In this document: piece by piece, positions 1 to 9,144 of the stretch | Layout: every line of letters begins with the position of its first letter | How positions within the stretch are numbered: the first letter of the stretch is position 1 | NCBI GenBank assembly: GCA_009746045.1 | Contig: RPFO01000080.1 | Span: forward strand, 8,493,628-8,555,627 | Length of the DNA stretch: 62,000 nucleotides | Direction: 5' to 3' | Origin: Mesostigma viride | Lineage: Eukaryota > Streptophyta > Mesostigmatophyceae > Mesostigmatales > Mesostigmataceae | Notes under the pieces: model-generated | Seen by the model: the letters and a program-made list of their open reading frames with translations, nothing else | What the model was told of the DNA's origin: nothing | The model's database searches: none | Translations under genes and position numbers: made by a program

Positions 1-170
1 TGCATGTGTGCATGTGTGCATGTGTGCATGTGTGCATGTGTGCATGTGTGCATGTGTGCATGTGTGCATGTGTGCATGTGTGCATGTGTGTATGTGTGCA
101 TGTGTGTATGCGTGCGTGTGTGCATGTGTGTGTGAACATTTATGTGCATGTGTATGTATGTGGGCGTGTG
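1..170. repeat. TG-rich microsatellite (TGCATGTG unit)
   Basis: The unit tgcatgtg repeats almost perfectly from base 1 to about 90 and then decays into mixed TG, TGCA and TGTA steps. Short open frames across it are low-complexity artefacts. Confidence 0.95.
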
Positions 171-1390
171 TGTGTGCTGGGGGGTAGGATGGATAGGGAA
201 TAGAAAGAGTGAAAAATGCAAGGTGTGGGGGAGTTAAATGTTTCACCTCGCGGCAAAAGTCGTTGTGCCTGCCGCGTGTATTGACTAGCAGCTGTGGGCA
301 CGGTTGCAGCAAGTGAGTACACGCCAAGGGCCTACACGGTTCATGCAATAGCACACAGCCAGTGGGACGAAACATCTGCACATATTACTTGGGTTCATCT
401 ATTTTGCACATTACCTGCTAAGTTGGGTTCATCAACTGAATTCTGCACCTTACACTTGCATGGCTCATGGTTTCAATCGCTGCTCAATTGACGGAAAATG
501 AACAGGCAATCAACATTCAGATATGTTAATCCTGAAAAATGACCTGCCACACCAGGAGAATGAAGGTCGATGCTGCTTTGACGCATGAGCCTAATCCACG
601 TGCTCTCGGAGGTCTCCACCTCGGCAGGAGCACCTGCAGGCGTCGTGGCTCGCTTACCTCAAGCAATATGCGCGTGCTGAAAGCTACCGGGGTATTGGCA
701 GAGTTACATTATCTGCCCGGACAAAGCACCTCTTAAACCTTTCTCGGCAACGAAGCTCTGAGCAGCGCTATATTGTCGTGGCCGGACTTCATTGTCGCCA
801 TTAAAATGTCAAAAGCTGTTTGATTCATCCAAGGAAAATGCGTGCATGGTAGACAGATCATGAGATGCCCGGGCGTATAGACATGACAAGCAACTGCTTA
901 GATGGCGCTCCTCGCGTTTTCCCTCGACTCAGTTCGTTAAGGCGCCTAATCCAATGTAGCCAATGCATCTGGGTGTGACTAGAATACAGAGCCTAGTGCA
1001 CGCGGCGATTTTGTTTGGTCTGTCGCACAATTGCTGTTGTGTTTGCAATTATTCTGCTCGCTCAGATGCAGGATTAACTTCGGCTTGATTTCTTAATTAC
1101 CCTCGTGTGCAGGTCATACGGCTGACATTCCTCTAGCTTTCGTAGCCATGGCTGAATTTTGCTTCCAGGTTCTGAGCACGGCCTGCACTTCGACCCCCGA
1201 AGACGTAAAGGCATTACGTCGGAGCGTACAGATCTGTATTAAAAAAACAGATCTGCATATACGCCTAGCCATCTGTATTTTTCGGGCCCTAACTTTACAG
1301 ATCTGTCAAAAGCTCTTTATTTTTTTTTCCCCTCACTTACCAAATCAGTGCTGGTAAAGCAAGCTGGTGGGAGTGTTCGCTGTCTGGGGA
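171..1390. other. No gene recognised
   Basis: Mixed-composition sequence with only short open frames and no recognisable protein. A T-rich stretch near 1318-1332 and repeated acagatctg words near 1230-1310 are the only local structure I see. Confidence 0.5.
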
Positions 1391-3450
1391 GTGTTCACTA
1401 GTGCGTGTAGCGCGCGGATGACATCTGTTTAAAAAGATAGAAAGACTTCTAGAAGTGTTCGCTGGGGGAGTGAGTGTGTGTTCGCTGTGTTCGCTGGGGA
1501 GTGTTCACTAGTGCGTGTAGCGCGCGGATGACATCTGTTTAAAAAGATAGAATGAAGTGTTCGCTGGGGGAGTGTTCGCTGTGTTCATGGGGAGTGTTCA
1601 CTAGTGCGTGTAGCGCGCGGATGACATCTGTTTAAAAAGATAGAATGAAGTGTTCGCTGGGGGAGTGTTCGCTGTGTTCGCTGGGGAGTGTTCACTAGTG
1701 CGTGTAGCGCGCGGATGACATCTGTTTAAAAAGGGGATTTCTTATTCCGGCGCCCAATGGCCTCCAGGACAGGCGCGCCGCGCCAGACTCGCCCGCCTTT
1801 GGGCTTTGGGCGTCTTGGAATTTGGCTTGGAGTTGACCGCGGATGACATCTGTTTAAAAAGATAGAAAGAATTAGTGTTCGCTGGGGGAATGTTCGCTGT
1901 GTTCGTGGGGAGTGTTCACTAGTGCGTGTAGCGCGCGGATGACATCTGTTTAAAAAGGGGATTTCTTATTCCGGCGCCCAATGGCCTCCAGGACGGGATT
2001 TCTTATTCCGGGGCCCAATGGCCTCCAGGACAGGCGCGCCGCGCCAGACTCGCCCGCCTTTGGGCTTTGGGCGTCTTGGAATTTGGCTTGGAGTTGACCG
2101 CGGATGACATCTGTTTAAAAAGATAGAAAGAATTAGTGTTCGCTGGGGGTATGTTCGCTGTGTTCGTGGGGAGTGTTCACTAGTGCGTGTAGCGCGCGGA
2201 TGACATCTGTTTAAAAAGGGGATTTCTTATTCCGGCGCCCAATGGCCTCCAGGACGGGATTTCTTATTCCGGGGCCCAATGGCCTCCAGGACAGGCGCGC
2301 CGCGCCAGACTCGCCCGCCTTTGGGCTTTGGGCGTCTTGGAATTTGGCTTGGAGTTGACCGCGGATGACATCTGTTTAAAAAGATAGAAAGAATTAGTGT
2401 TCGCTGGGGGAATGTTCGCTGTGTTCGTGGGGAGTGTTCACTAGTGCGTGTAGCGCGCGGATGACATCTGTTTAAAAAGGGGATTTCTTATTCCGGCGCC
2501 CAATGGCCTCCAGGACGGGATTTCTTATTCCGGGGCCCAATGGCCTCCAGGACAGGCGCGCCGCGCCAGACTCGCCCGCCTTTGGGCTTTGGGCGTCTTG
2601 GAATTTGGCTTGGAGTTGACCGCGGATGACATCTGTTTAAAAAGATAGAAAGAATTAGTGTTCGCTGGGGGTATGTTCGCTGTGTTCGTGGGGAGTGTTC
2701 ACTAGTGCGTGTAGCGCGCGGATGACATCTGTTTTAAAAGGGGATTTCTTATTCCGGCGCCCAATGGCCTCCAGGACGGGATTTCTTATTCCGGGGCCCA
2801 ATGGCCTCCAGGACAGGCGCGCCGCGCCAGACTCGCCCGCCTTTGGGCTTTGGGCGTCTTGGAATTTGGCTTGGAGTTGACCGCGGATGACATCTGTTTA
2901 AAAAGATAGAAAGAATTAGTGTTCGCTGGGGGAATGTTCGCTCACTTCGCTGTGTTCGTGGGGAGTGTTCACTAGTGCGTGTAGCGCGCGGATGACATCT
3001 GTTTAAAAAGGGGATTTCTTATTCCGGCGCCCAAAGGCCTCCAGGACGGGATTTCTTATTCCGGGGCCCAATGGCCTCCAGGACAGGCGCGCCGCGCCAG
3101 ACTCGCCCGCCTTTGGGCTTTGGGCGTCTTGGAATTTGGCTTGGAGTTGACCGCGGATGACATCTGTTTAAAAAGATAGAAAGAATTAGTGTTCGCTGGG
3201 GGAATGTTCGCTGTGTTCGTGGGGAGTGTTCACTAGTGCGTGTAGCGCGCGGATGACATCTGTTTAAAAAGGGGATTTCTTATTCCGGCGCCCAATGGCC
3301 TCCAGGACGGGATTTCTTATTCCGGGGCCCAATGGCCTCCAGGACAGGCGCGCCGCGCCAGACTCGCCCGCCTTTGGGCTTTGGGCGTCTTGGAATTTGG
3401 CTTTGGGCGTCTTGGAAGTTGGCTTTGGGCGTTTGGCTCTTTGGCACAAA
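1391..3450. repeat. Tandem satellite, 93-110-bp units growing into 261-bp units
   Basis: The word gtgttcactagtgcgtgtag starts at 1391, 1501, 1594, 1688, 1912, 2173, 2434, 2695, 2965 and 3226. The first spacings are 110, 93 and 94 bp. The next is 224 bp, and the rest are 261 bp except one of 270 bp that carries 9 extra bases near 2941. The long units hold an added GC-rich block (cggcgcccaatggcctcc and following), and in the 261-bp units that block is itself partly doubled. The array ends in short repeats of ggctttgggcgt near 3400-3440. Open frames through it are repeat artefacts. Confidence 0.95.
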
Positions 3451-4079
3451 GGCCGAGCAGATTTCTACACTACACTGGTAAAAAGCACAGACTGGTGCGG
3501 CGTAACATTTTTACTCTTGGTAAAATTACCGCCGCATAAACTTGGTAAAATTACCGCCGCACAGCCAGCCATAACTGGACAAGGTGATGGCCGCAAGTAG
3601 TCGCTGCTGGGCTATCGTATTTGTAGCATGGGGCGTTTCACCGAGTCTACGGTTAGCATGATGGGGAGGATTCCTAACCTTCATTATGTGGGTTGAGTAG
3701 GGGTGCTCATAGTGGCCGGTTTCCCTCGCTTCATTGTAAACTGGGCTCTGTGTCAAGATCACAGAAGACCGGGTAAGTAGTTGTTCCAGTCTGTTCTAAT
3801 TTGTATGACGCCTGCTATTAGGCGTTCTTGTCATTGTCTTTCATCATCGCCGTGACCGTCGTGGCCAGCAGCGTGCTTCTTTACATACCCGGATGGTGTC
3901 GACTTGTTTATTGATAGCGCATTGGTGAATATCGCTGCATGGAGGAATATCGGCTACAACCCGCGGGAAAGTGCTGGCTCCAATGTGCTTTTTGTATGCA
4001 GGATGACGGCACTGCCAAGCCGGAGACGAATATGACGCTCGTTATAATGCCAGTCATTCAGACCGACTGCGCGACTGGT
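3451..4079. other. No gene recognised; one short duplication
   Basis: Unique-looking sequence with no convincing open frame. The word cttggtaaaattaccgccgc occurs at 3516 and again at 3541, a 25-bp tandem duplication. Confidence 0.5.
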
Positions 4080-4612
4080 TGTGGGATACACGTTCCTGTT
4101 TGTGGGATGTGTTCCTTGTCTTGGGATACTTGTTCCTGGTTGTGGGGTAGCAGTTCCTGGTTGTGGGATACACGTTCCTGGTTGTGGGATAGCAGTTCTT
4201 GGTTGTGGGATGTGTTCCTGGTTGTGGGATGCACGGTCCTGGTTGTGAGATGTGTTGCTGGTTGTGGGATACTTGTTCCTGGTTGTGGGATACTTGTTCC
4301 TGGTTGTGGGATACTTGTTCCTGGTTGTGGGATACTTGTTCCTGCTTGTGGGGTACTTGTTTCTGGTTGTGGGATACTTGTTCCGGGTTGTGGGATGCAC
4401 GTTCAGGACTGGTTGTGGGATACTTGTTCCTGGTTGTGGGATACTTGTTCCTTGTTGTGGGATAGCAGTTCCTGGTTGTGGGATGCACGTTCCTGGTTGT
4501 GGAGTAGCAGTTCCTGGTTGTGAGATGTGTTACTGGTTGTGCCCTGATACTTGTTCCTGGTTGTGGGATACTTGTTCCTTTGGTGTGGGATAGCAGTTCT
4601 TGGTTGTGAGAT
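4080..4612. repeat. 21-bp minisatellite
   Basis: The unit ggttgtgggatacttgttcct repeats about 25 times with variants (cacg, agcag and gtgt substitutions). Because 21 is a multiple of three, every frame stays open on both strands. The long open frames here, with WLWDTCS-like or TTRNKYP-like repeats, therefore come from the repeat and are not evidence of genes. Confidence 0.95.
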
Positions 4613-4626
4613 GTGACTGTTGCTGG

Positions 4627-4875
4627 CCCTCCCCCCCCCCTCCCCTCCCCCCCCCCCCCACCCCCCCCTCCCTCCCCTCCCCCTCCCCTCCCCTCCCCCT
4701 CCCCTCCCCCTCCCCCTCCCCTCCCCCTCCCCCTCCCCCTCCCCTCCCCCTCCCCCTCCCCCTCCCCCTCCCCTCCCCCTCCCCCTCCCCTCCCCCCTCC
4801 CCCTCCCCCTCCCCCTCCCCCTCCCCCTCCCCCTCCCTCCCCCTCCCCTCCCCCTCCCCTCCCCTCCCCCTCCCA
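4627..4875. repeat. Polypyrimidine tract (CCCCTC)n
   Basis: About 250 bases of almost pure C and T on the plus strand, with runs of four to nine C. The complementary strand is a polypurine tract with many GGGG runs and could form triplex or G-quadruplex structures. Proline- and glycine-rich frames across it are artefacts. Confidence 0.97.
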
Positions 4876-5579
4876 GTTTCTCCCTACTGTAGTCTCCTCA
4901 GAGCATCCCTGTCTCAGTTTTGTCCCTCCGCTACCACTGATGGTTTGTGTTCTTGCTACATGTGTGCATGCAATGATATAACACGTGGCTGACCACACTT
5001 TTTGCCTAACAGCCGACTCTCGCGTCTTTCCCCTTGCCTGACCTGGTCTTTGCATCTGCTACATAGTCTGTTACCAAGGCAGATGGTGGCTCGATGTGGG
5101 CAAGTGCCTCAAGAAACCCTGGCTGGCAATGCTTCGCGAGAGTGACTGTTTTTGAGGTCGCTCTGCAATGAAATCAGATGCGAGGCTGGAACATGTTTTG
5201 AGTGATTTTTTGTGCAACCCTGGCCTGAGTTGTTTATGATCCAGGACGGGATCGATGTAAGAAGTAGCATTTTAGTTGCTTTCTTGCCGATCATCTAGGC
5301 TGATTTGGAAGCTGGAGCATAGCCGGTGACTTGTGCTTTTTTAGGTATACTAGTGCTGGATTGATGTAGGGTGGATCATATAGGGTGAATGTTGGGTTAA
5401 ATGGTTATCAAATGTACATATCATTCGATTTCCGGCCTGCGCTGGTTGTCTCCTTGATATCATATTTTTAATGCAAGAACGGTGCATGCTTCATCCTAAT
5501 TTCAATAGTCAATGAAGGGTGAAATTAGGGTGAATCAAGGGCGAATCCATTGAGATCCGAGCCTGCAGGGCAACGGTGG
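4876..5579. other. No gene recognised
   Basis: AT-richer sequence without a supportable open frame. Bases 5426-5459 reappear almost unchanged at 7046-7079. From about 5340 the sequence carries scattered agggtgaat words like those in the foldback downstream, so the left part of that element may begin here. Confidence 0.45.
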
Positions 5580-5587
5580 ATGTATCC

Positions 5588-5755
5588 ACCCTACATTCGC
5601 CCATTTTTTACCCTAGATTCATGCAACATTTGCCCATGTTGCCGACTCCGACGCCGTCCGGACATTCGCCCTACAATCGCCTATTTTTTACCCTAGATTC
5701 ATGCAACATTTGCCCAAGTTGCCGACGCCGCCGCCGTCCGAACATTCACCCACTA
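5588..5755. repeat. 80-bp direct duplication
   Basis: The word attttttaccctagattcat occurs at about 5603 and again 80 bp downstream, each followed by gcaacatttgccca and a short GCCGAC-rich stretch. Two near-identical copies lie just upstream of the foldback and share its cattcaccc-like words, so they are probably part of the same element. Confidence 0.8.
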
Positions 5756-5821
5756 TCAATGGCAGATTCAGGGGTAAAAAAAGGGTTAAAAAAATTTTTC
5801 ATCCATTATATCCACTGTGAA

Positions 5822-5966
5822 AACAGGGTGAATTAAAGTGAGGCTATATTCACCCTGTTTTGTAGACCCCGGTGAATCTAGGCTGCAAAGTGGGTGAATT
5901 CCAGGTGAAAAAGTTTTCACTCCTGAAAATTTTTCACCAGGAATTCACCCTAGATTCACCGGGGCC
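5822..5966. repeat. Foldback (inverted repeat) structure, possible MITE end
   Basis: Two nested hairpins are visible. The first pairs 5822-5833 (aacagggtgaat) with 5848-5859. The larger pairs 5867-5882 (ccccggtgaatctagg) with 5949-5964, with inner arms gggtgaattcc/ggaattcaccc and ggtgaaaaagttttca/tgaaaatttttcacc. It abuts a LINE fragment at 5967. No transposase or clear target duplication is visible, so the class is open. Confidence 0.75.
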
Positions 5967-6420
5967 AGGTACCAGAGTGCATACCCTGATACAAAGACTC
6001 TAATGACCTACGCTTGGAAAACCCTACGTTCAGGACCTGTCGGAGCATCCAGTAAACCGTGCCGTCTAGCTTAGCTGCCAGTGTTTCCGTGAGTGTCCAC
6101 GCCTCGGCGCCATACGTGAGCACCGTGAGGCCGAGGACCTTGAAGAGCATGCGCTTACGGTGCTCGCCCAGGCCCTTGGAGCGCCAGTAGGTGTTGAGCG
6201 AATGAAGCCTAGCTCAGGCCAGGCCGATGCGGATGTCCACATCGTCGGCGGTGTCAGGGAGCATGCTCCCCAACCGTTTGAAGCGATCGCGGAACGGGAC
6301 CTCCGTCCCGTCGAGCAGGCGCGGCAGCGGTGTGCGACTGGAGGCCCCAATCACCATCGCCTCAGTTTTGACACTAATCTCCGGAACCCCACCGCCCTCA
6401 TCTCCAGGCCCAAATTACAG
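5967..6420 (-). pseudogene. LINE reverse transcriptase C-terminal fragment
   Basis: Reading the minus strand from 6420 to 5967, the frames match the end of the reverse transcriptase of LINE G at 43389-44621. Visible blocks are an SVKTEAMVIGA-like segment, LLDGTEVPFRDRFK-like sequence, then VLTYGAEAWTLTETLAAKLDGT and LRQVLNVGFS. Several frameshifts break it, and neither the YADD catalytic box nor the true C-terminus is present. It is a dead fragment that runs head-on into the plus-strand LINE K. Confidence 0.8.
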
Positions 6421-6489
6421 GTGAACCCTTGGTATGCCCCTCAGAACCCTCACTCAGGCTCCGGGAGAAGCCTTTACAGTCTTCTGGGC

Positions 6490-7146
6490 TATGTCTCATG
6501 AATGCGCAAGGCTCGCGCCCGCTTCGCCAGCGTTGTAGGGCATGCGCCTGGCCTAGTCATTCACAATGACCCTAGTACGGGTGGTGATGCGGATGACACA
6601 GAGTACCGCCTATATATAGCAGAATTCATCTCACAGTGCTTACGTATGGCGCCGAGGCATGGACACTCACGGACACGCTGGCCGCCAGGCCGGACGGCAC
6701 GGTTTGTACAGGATGCTTCGACAGGTCCTGAACGTAGGGGTTTCCACGCATAGTAGGTCATTAGAGTATTTCCTCTCAGACAACCACCCTTAGTACTAGT
6801 AGTCCTTCCACGGCGTTGGATCGCCACGCGTCCAGGCATAGTTAGGCTCGAAACACATGCCCTGATCAAGCAAGCTGTTTCCGGCCCCACCATCTAGGTC
6901 ATCTAGTCGCTTTACACGTCAGCCAGCCATAATTTCAATGCACAAGGCTACACATTTCCATCCCCGTTCATATTCATGATCCTGAACGACTCGAACACGC
7001 GGACAAGATAACGGCTGGCTCGAGCTACCATGGTCCGGATTCTCCCGATTTCTGGCCTGCGCTGGTTGTCTCCTTGATAGTTGTCTCACTTCGTAGGTCA
7101 TTAGAGTCTTTCTATCAGGGTATATGCCTCGCATTTTGGACGAGAT
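6490..7146 (+). pseudogene. LINE K, upstream segment (reverse transcriptase remnant)
   Basis: Plus-strand remnant related to LINE G. At about 6502 it reads RKARARFASVVGHAPGLVI, matching the RT segment before the YADD box. It then jumps to TYGAEAWTLTDTLAA at about 6643, so the catalytic region is deleted. The words taggtcattagag at about 6753 and 7094 flank roughly 330 bp of foreign sequence. The segment ends at the target duplication of element A. K resumes at 20602. Confidence 0.75.
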
Positions 7147-7294
7147 AGTTCCACGAGCCACGAGGTAGCCATGGCTGACGGCGGAGCTCATAACTTATAC
7201 GTTTGGGCACCGAATTCGGCTGTGAATATCACAATCGCTTTGTCTTTCTAAGACGCACTCGCTGATATTATTTTCCGAAGCTATTACGCAGTAT
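7147..7294 (+). promoter_or_regulatory. LINE 5' UTR (copy in A)
   Basis: This leader is shared with copies at 24957-25108 (+), 52088-52237 (-) and, more diverged, 47727-47990 (-). Common blocks are gagccacgaggtagccatgg, gctcataactt, a hairpin like cgtctttctaagacg, and ataattttccg shortly before the start codon. Conservation across LINE families suggests an internal promoter or RNA structure, but no function can be read directly. Confidence 0.65.
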
Positions 7295-8170
7295 ATGGCG
7301 AGCAAACGCTCCTCTGAGCAACGCAGCCGCCAGGCTGCGTTGCTCAGCCCTGAAAATAAGTCTGCACCTCCGGCTGCAGCTTCGCCCTCCAGCCCAGAAG
7401 GCAGCGGCGCCACTAGCCAAGCCCTAGTGGTCGCCCAGCCCCCTCCCGGGCTGGCGGGCTCGCCTCGCCCGCAGCGTCGCCTGAGCCCAAGCGCATGCAG
7501 TCGCCCTGACGAGCCGGTCGACTTGGCAAGCGCTCGACTTTATTTGACGCCAGCCAGCCCGGCTTTTTTGACTTGTACAAGCTCAACGAAGACCGCATCC
7601 TGAGCTACGTGTTCTGGGGATCACACGCCTCGCTTATCGAACTGTGCAAACAGCTCTTCCACCAGGGTCGCCTCGTCGATTCCTGCCTTCGGAAGCGCCC
7701 ATACGAATATACATCCTCACCGCCCCCCGCCCCAAGCTGCAGACATACGCCCTCTTCTCCCTCCTTGGACGCTCCATCGAGGAGCTCTGGCCCCCCAAGC
7801 CCATCACCACCACCTTGACTGAATCCTCCATCCGCTTACTCCCTCGAGCAGCATGTGGCCCCCCTCCCTGCAGATGTGGCAGCCCGTGGGCTGCACGCTG
7901 GCTGCCGAGCTCCCGGCCCGGCCCTCCAATGCACCATGCATCTCCACCACCACCTCCACCCTCCTCGCCTCCTCCACCGCCACCACCCCCACCTCCGACG
8001 CCATCACCGCCCAGCTCCGCGACATGGACCAGCGCCTCAAGGACACCGCCATCGCCATCGAGGTCCTGCAAAACACCGCAGGCCTCACCGCCCGGCCAGG
8101 CGGTGAGGGACGTTGCCGCCAAGCCAGCCCTCGCTGGCCCGGCTGGCGCTGCTCCTCCCACCCAGACCTG
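7295..8170 (+). pseudogene. LINE A ORF1, N-terminal half
   Basis: It starts MASKRSSEQRSRQAALLSPE, paralogous to the intact start at 52087 (MSKRPSTQRSLTAAL). It continues in shifting frames through a proline/serine-rich N-terminus, a segment like FYGSHASLLALCEQ and a predicted coiled coil with QLRDMDQRLKDTAIAIEVLQN. By family it would be an L1-type ORF1 RNA-binding protein that coats LINE RNA. The frame is broken several times and is cut by Ty3-1 within the TWAD codons at 8175. Confidence 0.8.
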
Positions 8171-8175
8171 GGCGG

Positions 8176-8864
8176 TGTAACGAACCCATCCGGGTCGTGC
8201 GAAAGATCCTATGTTAGGGTGGTTAATATGGAAATCTGGGTCAACCGCTCACCACTCTCCGGGAGTGGTATTAACGGAGCAGTTGCGGCATTTACACTGC
8301 TACGGCTCACGGTGATTAATATTGCATTAATCTACACAACCCACATTCAGGATAGAGCCACCAAATGCAGTTGGAATTATGCCCCAGGTTCAGACAGGTG
8401 ATAACACACACTTTATTCCGAACCAAGAGGACGAGACTCTCGTCCTCGGACCAATTTCACCTAGGTCTGCCACCAAGCTGGCAAGGGGCGCCGACATGGC
8501 GCCGACCTTCCAGCGAATTCCAAAGCATGCAGTCCACACAAGATCCTCGGGTCGACATCGACCCCCGCCAGCTGGCTACAGAATCCACGCATGAGTACAA
8601 TATCTCAACCAGCTGTAAAGTACGCAGCGCGGCGCGAATGCACCGGCCTACTAGCTCTAGAAGATCTCGAACATCAACCTAGGCCCAAAATAACCGGTCC
8701 GAATCACACAAACTATCATAGTTCCATACAAAAATCCTGACCAAGGGACAATTCCCAAATTAAGTCCCGAAATGAATCCCAAAGTCCTACGGACTATGAC
8801 AACAAGCCAAAATACATAATTTATTCCATTGTTGCGCCCGTTCCAAAGGGTCGGGTTCGCAACA
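8176..8864 (-). repeat. Ty3-1 3' LTR
   Basis: 689 bp, identical by eye to 19018-19706 except near 8748 (aaat here, agat there). Read on the minus strand it starts tgttgcgaaccc and ends gggttcgttaca, an imperfect terminal inverted repeat. It holds a 21-bp palindrome at 8427-8447 and a hairpin at its start (8831-8863). Confidence 0.97.
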
Positions 8865-8901
8865 CTCCTCCCCCTCCCCGGGGGACGGTAGTCCCTACCG
8901 T
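8865..8901 (-). promoter_or_regulatory. Ty3-1 polypurine tract and adjoining hairpin
   Basis: On the minus strand ggggagggggaggag (8879-8865) directly abuts the 3' LTR, the expected place for the plus-strand primer. Just upstream, 8885-8901 is a perfect hairpin (acggtag, loop tcc, ctaccgt). Ty3-2 has the same pair at 38814-38848. Confidence 0.85.
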
Positions 8902-9144
8902 CATGTAGATAAGGCCCAGCAACTAAAGGGAGAAAGCACACAACAAACATGTTACTAACCACACATGGTTACTCTACTTGCCTCGCAGGGCAAAAATTCA
9001 GGTTGACCATAGGGGTACTATGTCCCAGCCCATGTTCACCCATCAGACTAGTAAAACCAATTCCCCCAGAACTTGCCACACAAGGACAAGTTTTGACGTA
9101 GTCAAATAGTGGAATTCTTCCAACCACACTTCCGACCTTCTTGG

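Noticed and set aside
1391-3450. CRISPR-like array
   Set aside because: Units are contiguous satellite repeats with no unique spacers, in a eukaryotic context.
3939-5055. Long open frames on both strands, up to 333 codons
   Set aside because: They follow a 21-bp repeat and a CCCCTC tract whose periods are multiples of three. Composition explains them without selection.
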